The notes: generated from the sequence alone by a model not told the origin. Positions 52,726 to 62,269 are shown, numbered from the stretch's first letter. The stretch: DNA of 64,000 bases from Rhodoferax sp. (GCA_031291305.1 JARLJH010000036.1:55569-119568); one strand, 5' to 3'. Translations and numbers: made by a program.

Positions 52726-54561
52726 ATGTGGGCTCGTCTGAGGGCGCTGGAGCGGTTTGACGAGGGGCTGGCGTCAGCTGCGCTGGCGCTAATGACCCTG
52801 ATTCCTCTGGTTGAAATCGTGCTGCGGCCGCTGTTGGGTCGAGGCATCGAGAACGCTCCGGTGCTGGTGCAACACCTGGGCCTGATCTTGGCCATGATGG
52901 GTGCCGTGGCGGCAGAGCGCCATGGGTACCTGAGCAGCCTGGGCAATGGCCTGTCGGCTTGGGGCGGCCCAGGTTTTCAGCGCACCATCCAGCGCTTCGG
53001 CCAAGGCAGTGCTGCCATGATTTGCGGCATGTTGGTACTGGCCAGCTGGCGCTTTGTGCAAACCGAAATCAATACGCCGCAAACGTTGGCCTACGGCATG
53101 CCGGTTTGGTGGTTGCAGGTCTGGATGCCGGTCGGCTTTGCACTGCTGGGCCTCAAACTGGGCGCCAGATGCCTGGCGTCAGGCTGGCTCAAGCCGGTCT
53201 GCGGCCTGGTGTTGACCGGTGCTGGCTTCTGGCTGGCTGGCAGGTTTGATGGTGACACCCTGGCGCTGTGGCCAGGTGTGATCTGGCTGCTGCTGGTGTT
53301 GCTGTCGGGCGCCCCCATTTTTACGGTGCTGGGTGGCCTGGCCTTGCTGCTGTTCTGGCATGAGGGCCAGCCCCTGGCTTCGGTGGCGCTGTCGCATTAC
53401 CAGATCACCGTGAACCCGTCCTTGCCAGCGCTGCCGTTGTTCACCCTGGCAGGCTTGATCTTTGCGCGCACCGGCGCGGCGAATCGCTTGGGCGCGGTGT
53501 TCATCGCCTTGTTTGGCGGCGGCATGACCGGCACCGTGGTGGCGGCGGCGGTGTTGTGTTCGTTTTTCACTGCCTTTACCGGCGGCAGCGGCGTCACCAT
53601 TCTGGCGCTGGGCGGGCTGCTGTTGCCGCTGCTGCGCCAGTCGGGTCTGCCAGAAAAATGGGGCATCAGTCTGGTGACCAGCGCCAGCGCTCTTGGGGTG
53701 CTGCTGGCACCATCGGTGCCGCTCATCATGTACGCCATCATGGCCCGGGTACCGATCAACGCCATGTTTCTTGCCGGTGTGGTGCCCGCCATGGTGATGG
53801 TATTTTTTCTGCTGATCTTTGGCGGCTATCTGCGCCGCGCAGAGCAGATGCCCACGGTCGCTGAACCGACCCAGATGATGCCAGGCACCAATGTACCGCG
53901 TTTTTTGACGGCAGCCTGGGCGGCCAAGTGGGAAATCCTGGCGCCGGTGATCGCGGTGGGTTCGTTGGTCAGCGGCCTGACCACACCCACCGAGAGCGCC
54001 GCGCTGACCGCCGCCTACGCGATAGCGACGCAGGCATTCGCCCACCGCGAGTTGAGCTGGTCGCTGCTGGGCAAAAGTTTGAGCGACTGCACGCAGATCA
54101 TTGGCGGCGTGATGCTGATCCTTGGCATGGCGCTGGGGTTGACCAACTACTTGGTGGACAGCGGCCTGCCCAATGATGCGATTGATTGGGTGCAGGGTGT
54201 GATTCCGGGCAAGTTTGTCTTCTTGCTGGTGCTCAATGTCTTCCTGCTGGCTGCCGGCTCGTTGATGGAGATTTATGCGGCGATTGTGTTTCTGGTGCCG
54301 CTGCTGCTGCCGGTGGCATTGAGCTATGGCATCGACCCGGTGCACTTTGGCATCATTTTTCTGGCCAATATGGAGATGGGCTTTCTGGCCCCGCCAGCGG
54401 GCATGAACCTGTACTTTGCCTCGGCCATGTTTGGCAAACCCATCCGCTACGTGGCGGTGGCGGTGCTGCCTGCGGTGTTGGCGATTTTTCTGGGCAGTCT
54501 GGCCATCTCGTGGTTTCCGCTGCTGTCCACTGGGTTGGCTGGCTATCTGGCACGCCACTGA
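52726..54561 (+). CDS. TRAP transporter fused small and large permease (DctQM)
   Basis: This protein of about 611 residues fuses a DctQ-like four-helix segment (about 1-180) to a full DctM with family blocks (GGGMTGTVVAAAVLCSFFTAFTGGSGVTILALGGLLLP and GLTTPTESAALTAAYAIATQAF). Ion-driven uptake is expected. ATG 52726 is used; TTG 52714 is in frame just after the dctP stop. The TatT-DctP-DctQM order is that of TRAP systems with a T component. Confidence 0.9.
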   Translation: MWARLRALERFDEGLASAALALMTLIPLVEIVLRPLLGRGIENAPVLVQHLGLILAMMGAVAAERHGYLSSLGNGLSAWGGPGFQRTIQRFGQGSAAMICGMLVLASWRFVQTEINTPQTLAYGMPVWWLQVWMPVGFALLGLKLGARCLASGWLKPVCGLVLTGAGFWLAGRFDGDTLALWPGVIWLLLVLLSGAPIFTVLGGLALLLFWHEGQPLASVALSHYQITVNPSLPALPLFTLAGLIFARTGAANRLGAVFIALFGGGMTGTVVAAAVLCSFFTAFTGGSGVTILALGGLLLPLLRQSGLPEKWGISLVTSASALGVLLAPSVPLIMYAIMARVPINAMFLAGVVPAMVMVFFLLIFGGYLRRAEQMPTVAEPTQMMPGTNVPRFLTAAWAAKWEILAPVIAVGSLVSGLTTPTESAALTAAYAIATQAFAHRELSWSLLGKSLSDCTQIIGGVMLILGMALGLTNYLVDSGLPNDAIDWVQGVIPGKFVFLLVLNVFLLAAGSLMEIYAAIVFLVPLLLPVALSYGIDPVHFGIIFLANMEMGFLAPPAGMNLYFASAMFGKPIRYVAVAVLPAVLAIFLGSLAISWFPLLSTGLAGYLARH

Positions 54562-54580
54562 CGACGTGCGTTCCTGGTTT

Positions 54581-54642
54581 GCAAAATGCTATCAAATATA
54601 TATCTAACAGTCATTTGCCATAGGGGGCTATAGGCATAAAAC
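54581..54642 (+). repeat. dispersed double-hairpin repeat, copy 10
   Basis: It has AATGCTATCAAATATATATC, CATAGGGGGCTATAGGC blocks. It lies between the convergent TRAP permease and pyruvate-kinase-like genes and could serve both as terminator. Confidence 0.68.
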
Positions 54643-54643
54643 G

Positions 54644-56614
54644 TCAACTTCTTCTGGGAACTTTGCGTGTGCTACCTTTTGCGGCAGATGCCGCCTGTTC
54701 GGTGCCGCCCCAGGCACGCAGCGCCCGAAGCAGTGGTCTTTTCTTGGCCTGGTGGCCGCTCATGCGTTGCAGGATGTCGTCCAGTGTGCGGATGGCGCTG
54801 GTGATGTAGGGGCCTTTGTTGAGCATCACGCACTCGGCGCGTACCCCCAGACCGGCATCCGATATTTCGGCGCGGGAAGGCAAACCTGTTTTGGCCAGCG
54901 ACTCCAGCACCTGCGTGGCCCAGATCACTGGCATGTGGGCCGCTTCGGCGCACCACAGGATTTCTTCCTGGACTTCGGCCAGACGTTCATAACCGCACTC
55001 CACCGCCAGATCGCCGCGGGCGATCATGATGCCTGCGCTCGGGGTGGCCATGGCCGCCAGCATCAGCTCGGGCAGGTTCTCAAAGCCCTGCAGTGTCTCG
55101 ATCTTCAGAACCAGGCCCATGTCTTCGCGACCCAGCGCCATCAAGTGTTCACGCAACAGCGCCACATCGGCGGGTTTTTGCACAAAGGACAAGCCCACCA
55201 CGTCGGCCAGCGCGGCCACGGCTGTCAAGTCCTGCACATCCTTCTCGCTCAAGGCGGGTAGGTGCAACTTGCTGTCGGGCAGGTTGATGCCCTTGTCGCC
55301 GGTCAGTTTTTGGCCACCATCACGCGCGTGCAGGATTTCTACGAGCAGGTGATCATCAAACTGTTGGCGAATCACGCCCCCGATACGGCCATCGTCAAAC
55401 CAGATGCGCTCACCCGCACGCACCTGGTCAATCACCTGTGGCAAGGTACAGGCAATGCGCGCCATGTCGCCCCGGTTTGCTGGCGCTTCATCGTCAAGGT
55501 CTTCGGGCGGCTCTGTCCCCTCTTTGATGAGTTGCAGAAAATCTCCGCACTTCAGGTGAAGCGAGCCCGGCGTGCTCTCGATCTGGCATACCAAGGTGGT
55601 GCGCTTTTTCTTGCCCCCGTCACCACCTGCCGTCAGCACGGTCTCTGGGGTCAGATACGCGGTTTGCAGACTCTCCGTGATGGCGCCCTGTTCATCGCGC
55701 TGCACCACCAGCAGGTGACGCTTGGCGCCGCGCGCGTCACAAAATTCAATTGTGGTACCGACTTTCAAACGCTCCAGCCACGTCTCCCAGACACCGATGC
55801 GCGCATCCACATCGGGCACGGCGGCGTTACTGCCAATGGGTCGAAGATGCAGGCGTGCAGCCCGAAAGACGCGTCCCAGTTCATCTTTGGCGGGTTTGAG
55901 CTTCAAGACCGGTGGCCGCGCTGGCAACGCACCGGTTCTGATTTTGGGTCCTCCCAGGTCCATCAGGATCTTGATCGGGCGACCAGCCATGTCAGCGGCG
56001 CGGCGGACATTGGCGACCATGGCCTGCCAGTCGTCAGAACCGTCGTGCGCGCAGTTGATGCGGGCAATGTCCATACCTGCAGCCACCAGATCAACGGCGA
56101 TCTGGGGATCGGTGGCAGCCTCGCTGGGCAGGGTCACCATGATGCGAACCGCCCGGTTCGCCGGCGAGGTGCCCAGCAATTTCAAACTGTTCTGGTTGAT
56201 CAGCGCCTGGCTGCTAACGACGCCTGAAGGCTCCTCAGAAGACCGGTCCAGCCACGGCTGACCTGTCAGCCGGTGCAGTATGCCCAGCACCTTGTCAAGA
56301 TTGGCCAGCACATGGGACTCGGAGCGACCCAGCGACGACAAGCCCAGCCAGGTGAGCTGGCTTTGCAGCGGACGCAGGTCCACGCTGCGTAGTGCCAGAT
56401 AGTGAATCAGGTTGCGCGCGCTGCCCAGATGCCGAGGGGAAACCTTGGCGAGTTCCGGCTGTAGTTCCTCTTCGCGAACCAGCATGGCTCGTCGCAAAGC
56501 CCAGAGCTGCTCAATCAGCTTCAGACAGACCTGGGTGTCCCAGAGGGAAGAGCTTGCTGAAGCGTTGGACTCAGCCGCAGCATCAAGCGGCAAATGATCA
56601 GTTTTGACATTCAT
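54644..56614 (-). CDS. pyruvate kinase-like protein with N-terminal extension and no C-terminal allosteric domain
   Basis: This 656-residue protein has an N-terminal helical region (about 1-150) unlike usual pyruvate kinases. After it come the barrel motifs: AGMDIARINCAHDG, ILMDLGGPKIRTG, VLKIETLQGFENL, GIMIARGDLAVE, VIWATQVLESL. The B domain is enlarged to about 200 residues (about 230-435). The catalytic Lys, metal Glu/Asp and Thr are kept, while the potassium-site SH is AH. The usual C-terminal allosteric domain is missing, replaced by a short basic tail. It probably makes pyruvate from PEP or acts in reverse, but this is not certain. Confidence 0.78.
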   Translation of the reverse strand: MNVKTDHLPLDAAAESNASASSSLWDTQVCLKLIEQLWALRRAMLVREEELQPELAKVSPRHLGSARNLIHYLALRSVDLRPLQSQLTWLGLSSLGRSESHVLANLDKVLGILHRLTGQPWLDRSSEEPSGVVSSQALINQNSLKLLGTSPANRAVRIMVTLPSEAATDPQIAVDLVAAGMDIARINCAHDGSDDWQAMVANVRRAADMAGRPIKILMDLGGPKIRTGALPARPPVLKLKPAKDELGRVFRAARLHLRPIGSNAAVPDVDARIGVWETWLERLKVGTTIEFCDARGAKRHLLVVQRDEQGAITESLQTAYLTPETVLTAGGDGGKKKRTTLVCQIESTPGSLHLKCGDFLQLIKEGTEPPEDLDDEAPANRGDMARIACTLPQVIDQVRAGERIWFDDGRIGGVIRQQFDDHLLVEILHARDGGQKLTGDKGINLPDSKLHLPALSEKDVQDLTAVAALADVVGLSFVQKPADVALLREHLMALGREDMGLVLKIETLQGFENLPELMLAAMATPSAGIMIARGDLAVECGYERLAEVQEEILWCAEAAHMPVIWATQVLESLAKTGLPSRAEISDAGLGVRAECVMLNKGPYITSAIRTLDDILQRMSGHQAKKRPLLRALRAWGGTEQAASAAKGSTRKVPRRS

Positions 56615-56804
56615 GTGAGATTTTTAAGTGTGTGCCGTGACGCCTTAATGACAAGTCACTGCTTTTGTCGGCCATCATTGCTTGGCTCTTCGCGTCACCT
56701 TTGCGCCGTGTCAAACTTGCTGTGATTTAGCGCCACCCTGAAGCAGATGTTGATACCAGATGTTGTTACCATCTGCGCGTCTTTTGCGACGGAGGTGTAT
56801 CACT

Positions 56805-57017
56805 ATGTCAAGACACTTGGATGATCTGGATCGTCTTTGCAACGATCTCAATAGTCGTTATGGCGAGTTGGACCCGATGGTCCAGCAGGTCAAAACAGAA
56901 TTGGAAGCTTGCAAAATCAATGAAACTTGCGAGCAAGCTCAACATGATTGGACGATTCCTTACCGAGCACTGGTCAAAGACCGCAGCAGTGAATTCATGC
57001 GGCGTATCAGCAGTTAA
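56805..57017 (+). CDS. hypothetical small protein, 70 aa
   Basis: The product is unrecognised. ATG 56805 follows GGAGG by nine bases, a strong site. The 70-residue soluble protein (MSRHLDDLDRLCNDLNSRYGELDPMV...) looks helical and has three cysteines in conserved-looking positions (LCNDL, ACKINETCEQ). It ends 14 bases before the CorA-like gene and may be co-transcribed with it. Confidence 0.7.
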   Translation: MSRHLDDLDRLCNDLNSRYGELDPMVQQVKTELEACKINETCEQAQHDWTIPYRALVKDRSSEFMRRISS

Positions 57018-57031
57018 TCCTTTTTTTTACA

Positions 57032-58348
57032 GTGAGTGCCATGACAGTGACCCCGGACCAAGTGTCAGAGATGCTCAAAAAACAAAAAAGGGTCGAAGGT
57101 ATGGTGCATAACCAGACTATGCCAAGGCAGGACTTTGTTGAAACGTTGGTCCAGCGTCAGCATCTGGTAGAACTGCAAAACCTGTTGACACAAATATCAG
57201 CCGCAGAAATCGGGAACATCCTTGACGCGCTGACCATCATTGACGCCAAGCAGCTGTGGCAGCAGATTCCCGAGACCAGACAGAACGATGTTCTGTGGGA
57301 GTTGACGGACGAACGGCGCGAACTGCTCGTCGGTAACCGGGAGCCGGTTTTCAACGAGAGCCAGATGAACGCCTTTGTGCTGGTAGACGGCAGATTGCGC
57401 CAGATTCCCATCGAGGGCCGCAAGAATCTGGAAGGCGTTAAGCCGATCTGGATTGACCTGCTGGCGGCCAGCAAGGCCGAGAGAAGATACGTCGGCTCGC
57501 ATTTCGGCCTGACATTTCCCGACCCGGACGATGCCACCGATCTGGAAGCGAGTTCGCGTTACCGCATTGAGGAAGACGGCGAGCTTCACCTGCACTCCAA
57601 CTTTTTGCTCGACAGCGAGGGCGATTCGCGCAACGTGCCGGTGACGTTCATCTTGCACCAGGGCATCCTTTTTTCTCTGCGCAATGAAGAGTTGCCGGTG
57701 TTTCGACTGCAGCGTCGGCGCGCACGCACCCAGGCCGGGTATGTGACCGACTGTACCGACGTGCTGCTGGACCTGTATGGCGCCGATGTGGAGTATTCGT
57801 CTGACTCGCTGGAGGATATTTACGGCACCTTGGGCAAGGTCGGCCGCCAGGTGCTGAGCGAGACCATCAGCGACAAGGAGGCCGCTGCCATTCTGGGTGA
57901 CATTGCCGAGGAAGAAGACCTCAATGGCCGCATCCGCGGCAACATTCTGGATACCCAGCGCGCCATCAATTTTCTGATGCGCAGCAAAACCCTGTCGTCG
58001 TCGCAATTTGACGATGCGAAGCAGATTTTGCGCAATATCGACTCGCTGAACAGCCACACTTCGTTTCTGTTCGACAAGATCAACTTCCTGATGGACGCCA
58101 CCATTGGTTTCATCAACATCAACCAGAACAAGCGCATCAACCAGCTGACCGTGTTTGGCGTCGTTTTTGTCCCCATCAATATTCTGGCGGGTATGGGCGG
58201 CATGTCCGAGTTTTCGATGATGACCCAAGGCATTCCGTGGCCGCTGGCCTACGGTGGCTTTCTGGTCGGCGCTGGCCTGATTGGTGTGATGACCTTCTGG
58301 ACGCTCAAATATCTGGACAGCCGTCAGATGCGGCCCAGAAAGGTCTGA
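57032..58348 (+). CDS. MgtE_N-CorA fusion, Mg2+ transporter-like protein with altered GMN motif
   Basis: The 438-codon frame (GTG 57032, or ATG 57041) has an N-terminal helical domain of about 85 residues (LVELQNLLTQISAAEIGNILDAL, LWQQIPETRQNDVLWELTDERRELLVG) that follows the MgtE N-domain repeat pattern, then a CorA-like cytoplasmic domain and two C-terminal helices. The CorA signature GMN is GMG (387-389). CorA channels need GMN for Mg2+ selection, so the ion or function may differ. A Zn/Co-type or sensor role is possible. Confidence 0.82.
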   Translation: MSAMTVTPDQVSEMLKKQKRVEGMVHNQTMPRQDFVETLVQRQHLVELQNLLTQISAAEIGNILDALTIIDAKQLWQQIPETRQNDVLWELTDERRELLVGNREPVFNESQMNAFVLVDGRLRQIPIEGRKNLEGVKPIWIDLLAASKAERRYVGSHFGLTFPDPDDATDLEASSRYRIEEDGELHLHSNFLLDSEGDSRNVPVTFILHQGILFSLRNEELPVFRLQRRRARTQAGYVTDCTDVLLDLYGADVEYSSDSLEDIYGTLGKVGRQVLSETISDKEAAAILGDIAEEEDLNGRIRGNILDTQRAINFLMRSKTLSSSQFDDAKQILRNIDSLNSHTSFLFDKINFLMDATIGFININQNKRINQLTVFGVVFVPINILAGMGGMSEFSMMTQGIPWPLAYGGFLVGAGLIGVMTFWTLKYLDSRQMRPRKV

Positions 58349-58384
58349 TGAACGCGTTGCCAGCGTTCAGCGCTGTAGCGTGGG

Positions 58385-58501
58385 CTATGCTGAGCGGCGC
58401 ATCACCCAGCGCGAGCGTTGCAGGCAAACAAACTCTACCAACCCCCAGGCGATGCAGGCGGGTATGACCAGAATCCGGAAGAAGTTGACCTTGATTCGCA
58501 T
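58385..58501 (-). CDS. possible small single-membrane-helix protein, 38 aa
   Basis: A short frame from ATG 58501 reads MRIKVNFFRILVIPACIAWG and continues LVEFVCLQRSRWVMRRSA: a positively flanked single hydrophobic helix with a basic tail. It lies in the 250-base gap after the CorA-like gene. The ribosome site is weak. The composition looks like a real membrane microprotein, but no family is recognised. Confidence 0.42.
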   Translation of the reverse strand: MRIKVNFFRILVIPACIAWGLVEFVCLQRSRWVMRRSA

Positions 58502-58598
58502 GTTTTTCGGGTTGTTGAGCAGTCAAAGGGGTTGCATGAAGTTATCAGGTCATGATGAAACTTTTGTGTCAGTGCCTGGCGCCCGTCGTTGAACGGCT

Positions 58599-59612
58599 AT
58601 GAGCCTCCTCCAACTGCCGGAACTTGAAGCGCTGGAGCGCATCATTGAGCTGGGTGCAGGCTGGCTGCAAGCGCGCGTGGTGCGTGAGGTCAGCCTGCCT
58701 GGCAAAGGTAGCTACCCCGTTTATGTGGTGACGTTGGGAAACCCCGCCCGCGACGTACCGGCCGTCGGCTATTTCGGCGGAGTCCATGGTTTGGAGCGCA
58801 TTGGCGCCGAGGTGGTGATTGCTTATCTGCACAGCCTGGTGATGCGCCTGCAATGGGACAGTACCCTGCACCGGCAACTGGAAAGTCTGCGGCTGGTGTT
58901 CATGCCCATCGTCAACCCGGGTGGCATGGCGCTGGGCACGCGGGCCAACCCCAGCGGTGTGGACTTGATGCGCAACGCGCCTGTACAGGCCGCCGAAGCT
59001 GTGCCATTTCTGGTTGGCGGGCAGCGCATCAGTTCCGGCTTGCCCTGGTATCGCGGCCCCAAAGGCAAACCCATGGAAGCCGAGAACCAGGCGGTCTGCG
59101 AGGTGGTGACCGAAGAATTGCTGAGCCGGGATTTCAGCCTGTCGGTGGACTGCCATTCGGGTTTTGGCTCGCGGGATCGCATCTGGTTTCCTTATGCACA
59201 CAAGCGTGCGCCCATCACCCATCTGGCAGAAATGAGGGCGCTCAAAGAAATCTTTATCCAGTCGCACAGCTACCACCGCTATGTGATCGAACCGCAAAGC
59301 CTGCAGTACCTGGCGCATGGTGACCTGTGGGACCACCTGTACCTGCAATCCTGCGAGCGCCCAGAGCGGATATTTCTGCCCTTGACGCTTGAAATGGGCT
59401 CCTGGCTGTGGGTCAAGAAGAACCCGCGCCAGCTGTTTTCGCGGCATGGCATTTTCAATCCTCTGATCGAACATCGTCAGCAGCGGGTGCTGCGCCAGCA
59501 TCAGTTGCTGCTGGATTTCTTGTCACGTGCGGCCAGCAGCCAAAAGCTGTGGCGGCCCACAGCAGACGCGCGCGCGCAGCATCACGCGCAAGCCTTGCAA
59601 GACTGGTACTGA
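58599..59612 (+). CDS. M14-family zinc carboxypeptidase or aspartoacylase-like protein
   Basis: This 337-residue protein has the metal motif GGVHGLERIG (His63, Glu66) and a downstream His in SVDCHSGFGS (about 186). The substrate-binding Arg region ANPSGVDLMRNAP and the late catalytic Glu in LTLEMGSW are present, so a functional zinc site is likely. It belongs to the M14 peptidase/succinylglutamate desuccinylase type, which acts on small amides or peptides. No signal peptide is seen. It overlaps no gene but is seven bases from the following hydrolase. Confidence 0.85.
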   Translation: MSLLQLPELEALERIIELGAGWLQARVVREVSLPGKGSYPVYVVTLGNPARDVPAVGYFGGVHGLERIGAEVVIAYLHSLVMRLQWDSTLHRQLESLRLVFMPIVNPGGMALGTRANPSGVDLMRNAPVQAAEAVPFLVGGQRISSGLPWYRGPKGKPMEAENQAVCEVVTEELLSRDFSLSVDCHSGFGSRDRIWFPYAHKRAPITHLAEMRALKEIFIQSHSYHRYVIEPQSLQYLAHGDLWDHLYLQSCERPERIFLPLTLEMGSWLWVKKNPRQLFSRHGIFNPLIEHRQQRVLRQHQLLLDFLSRAASSQKLWRPTADARAQHHAQALQDWY

Positions 59613-59618
59613 CAACCC

Positions 59619-60386
59619 ATGGCGACCTGGATTTTTTTGCGTGGGCTGACCCGGGAGAGCCGTCATTGGGGTGGCTTTATCGAGGATTTTCAGAAAGTAC
59701 TTCCTGGCCAGACCATCGTGCCGATTGACTTTGCGGGCAATGGTTTGCAAAACCACCGGCCCAGCGCCAGCCGGGTGCAGGACATGGTGGAAGACTGCCG
59801 CACCCAGCTTGCGCAGCGCAACATCTCTGGCCCTTGCCACGTGTTGGCCATGTCGTTGGGAGCGATGGTGTCGGTGGCCTGGGCACAGTCCTACCCGCAA
59901 GAGGTGGCGGCACAGGTGCTGATCAACACCAGCATGCGGCCTTTCAGTCCTTTTTATCAGCGTTTGCAGCCCGCCAATTACGCCACGTTGTTGCGGTTGG
60001 TCCTCAGCCGTGCAACGCCAACTGATTGGGAGCGTGCCATTCTGCGCATGACCAGCAACCGGGGTGACACCGCTGTGCTCCCTCGCTGGGTAGAGCTTCG
60101 CCATGACCATCCTGTTTCTGTGAACAATGCGCTTCGTCAATTGTTCGCCGCCGCACGGTTCAGGGCACTGCCAACCCCACCGACAACGCCAACACTGTTG
60201 CTGACCAGCACACATGACCGGCTCGTCGCTGTTGCCTGTTCCAGATCATTGGCCAATCACTGGCAATGTCCCTTGCAGTATCACGCGCATGCAGGTCATG
60301 ATCTGCCTCTGGATGACGGGCCATGGGTTGCCAATCAGATCAAACAGTGGCTGGCTTCATTTGGGACCCAGTCTGACTGCCTGTAG
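59619..60386 (+). CDS. alpha/beta hydrolase
   Basis: This 255-residue serine hydrolase has the nucleophile elbow AMSLGAMVS, an LLLTSTHDRLVAV block with the acid, and a HAGHDLPLDD block with the histidine. The N-terminal MATWIFLRGLTRESRHWGGF has the oxyanion segment. The substrate is unknown. It is seven bases downstream of the M14 gene and probably co-transcribed with it. Confidence 0.85.
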   Translation: MATWIFLRGLTRESRHWGGFIEDFQKVLPGQTIVPIDFAGNGLQNHRPSASRVQDMVEDCRTQLAQRNISGPCHVLAMSLGAMVSVAWAQSYPQEVAAQVLINTSMRPFSPFYQRLQPANYATLLRLVLSRATPTDWERAILRMTSNRGDTAVLPRWVELRHDHPVSVNNALRQLFAAARFRALPTPPTTPTLLLTSTHDRLVAVACSRSLANHWQCPLQYHAHAGHDLPLDDGPWVANQIKQWLASFGTQSDCL

Positions 60387-60506
60387 CGGGAAATAGCCCC
60401 GTCAATGCGACATATTTTTGTCACAACAATTACTCAAAATGCAAGGAGTCGTATCGCTTACGTCGCCTAGCTGGTCGGGCGACATGTTTTGAGTCTGGGG
60501 TTGTCC

Positions 60507-62108
60507 ATGTCGCCAGAAAATTCAGCAAAGCCTGCGGGCGCATCGGGGTCGTTTGCCTGGCAGATTGGTGTCCTTTTTGCAGTTGTTCTGGCCGCGGCTT
60601 TGCTGGGTTCCACGATTGGCTACTGGTCACTGAGCCGTGTTTCCACTGAAACCGCCAACATGGTGGATGAGGTCATGTCCACCGAGCGCATAGCCGCAGA
60701 ATTGCAACGCCACATTTTGATCAACGTAGCACGCAACAAGGCTCTCGCCCTGAGTTCTGAGCCGCAGGTGGGTGACGCCTTGCTGCCGGAAATCAACGAG
60801 ACATCCAAGCAAGTCGATCAGCTTTTAAAGCATCTTGCGGGTGTTCTCACTGCGCCAGGTGATTTGTTGACGCTGCAACAAATGACGCAGGCCAATCAGC
60901 GGTTTCTGGGAGCGGTCAAGCAGCTGACAGATGCACGCGACAGAGGACTGACGGCCAACATCGAGAAGGTCTATAAGGACGACTTCACCCCGGCTGCTGA
61001 AGCATTGCAGGCGACCGTCACCCATCTCGGCCAAGCCCAACGCGCAAGCATTGAGGCCTCAGCCATGCACATCGCGCGGCTGAGTCTGGCCGCGCGTTGG
61101 AGTCTGTCGGTATTTAGCGGGTTTGCGCTGATCATGGGGATCGCGATGTCCGTCTGGCTGGTGCGAAACATCACCCGGCCCATCCAGCAGGCTGTTGATG
61201 CCGCCGACCGTGTGGCCTCGCTGGATCTCACCTTCAACATCGATGGCCATGATCGTAACGAAGCTGGGCGGCTCTTGAATGCTTTGAGCCGGATGCAAGC
61301 TTCTTTGCACACGCTGGTTAATCAGGTGCAGGACACCAGTCACAACGTGGCTGAGGGTGCCACACAGATCGCAGCCGGTCACCTTGATTTTTCAAAGCGT
61401 ACCGAGTTGACCAACGCATTCTTGCAACAAACCGCAGCGTCTATTGATGATGTTTCGGATGCCATGCGTGCGTCTCTACAAGCTGTGGATCGTGGTGAGG
61501 TCCTAGTGAAGTCAGCCTCGCTTGAGGCCAGCACCGGCAGCGTTGTGATGACCGAAGTGATGCAAGCCATGGCCGATATCAGCGGCTCTTCACGACAGAT
61601 TGGGGACATCACTGCGGTGATCGACAGCATAGCTTTTCAAACCAATATTTTGGCGTTGAATGCGGCCGTAGAGGCAGCACGCGCGGGTGAGCAGGGACAA
61701 GGCTTTGCTGTTGTAGCCTCCGAGGTGCGCACCCTGGCCAACCGTTCAGCTCAAGCTGCGCGTGAGATCAAGACGTTGATTGGCACGTCGGCCGACAAAA
61801 TCAAGCTGGGCACTCTCAAGGCAGGCCAGGCACGTGAAACCATGGGAAAGCTGTTTGATTCCGTGGAACGAATGGCGACAGGCATGGGTGAAATTCATGC
61901 CGGCAGCCGTATCCAGAGCAGCAGCATTGAAAGCATCAATGCCGCAGTCGGCGAACTGGAACAGATGACACAGCAAAACGCAGCGGCAATGCAGGAGGCG
62001 GCCGCGTCAGCGCGCAGTCTGCAAGATCAGGCTGGTGGTCTAAGGGATGTGGCTAACCGATTCAGGTTGCCATCCAGGGCCTTTTCACTGCTGCCGGGTA
62101 CAAGCTGA
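60507..62108 (+). CDS. methyl-accepting chemotaxis protein, short periplasmic four-helix sensor
   Basis: This 533-residue receptor (ATG 60507; TTG 60489 also in frame) has a first helix (about 18-40), a periplasmic helical bundle, a second helix (about 200-220), a HAMP domain, and a signalling hairpin with [34 protein letters not shown]. The C-terminal tail lacks the CheR-binding pentapeptide. The ligand is unknown. No che gene lies nearby. Confidence 0.93.
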   Translation: MSPENSAKPAGASGSFAWQIGVLFAVVLAAALLGSTIGYWSLSRVSTETANMVDEVMSTERIAAELQRHILINVARNKALALSSEPQVGDALLPEINETSKQVDQLLKHLAGVLTAPGDLLTLQQMTQANQRFLGAVKQLTDARDRGLTANIEKVYKDDFTPAAEALQATVTHLGQAQRASIEASAMHIARLSLAARWSLSVFSGFALIMGIAMSVWLVRNITRPIQQAVDAADRVASLDLTFNIDGHDRNEAGRLLNALSRMQASLHTLVNQVQDTSHNVAEGATQIAAGHLDFSKRTELTNAFLQQTAASIDDVSDAMRASLQAVDRGEVLVKSASLEASTGSVVMTEVMQAMADISGSSRQIGDITAVIDSIAFQTNILALNAAVEAARAGEQGQGFAVVASEVRTLANRSAQAAREIKTLIGTSADKIKLGTLKAGQARETMGKLFDSVERMATGMGEIHAGSRIQSSSIESINAAVGELEQMTQQNAAAMQEAAASARSLQDQAGGLRDVANRFRLPSRAFSLLPGTS

Positions 62109-62219
62109 CGGGCTGCTCAGTCGTCTGCGGGAGATGTTTCGGACAAGTTCCGGTACGGCTAGGCCGTCACTAAAACTACATATGGTTGTCTTGTTGGTGT
62201 CACGGTATGCAGCGAGGAT

Positions 62220-62259
62220 AAAACATCAAAACATCAAAACATCAAAACATCAAAACACC
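62220..62259. repeat. 8-bp tandem repeat, 4 perfect and 1 diverged unit
   Basis: AAAACATC occurs four times (62220-62251) and is followed by AAAACACC, which abuts the ribosome site of the next gene. Confidence 0.93.
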
Positions 62260-62269
62260 GGAGCACGAC

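Noticed and set aside
53179-54558. A 459-codon minus-strand frame opposite the TRAP permease
   Set aside because: It is Gln/His/Arg-rich with no hydrophobic pattern, as expected from the antisense of a membrane protein gene.
56733-56776. Repeated CAGATGTTG upstream of the 70-aa gene, with a short CAGATG/CATCTG pairing
   Set aside because: Two copies of a 9-mer and a six-base stem are too little to support a regulatory element.
62220-62259. CRISPR-like array
   Set aside because: The units are 8 bp with no spacers; this is a simple tandem repeat. No CRISPR array or cas gene was seen in the window.
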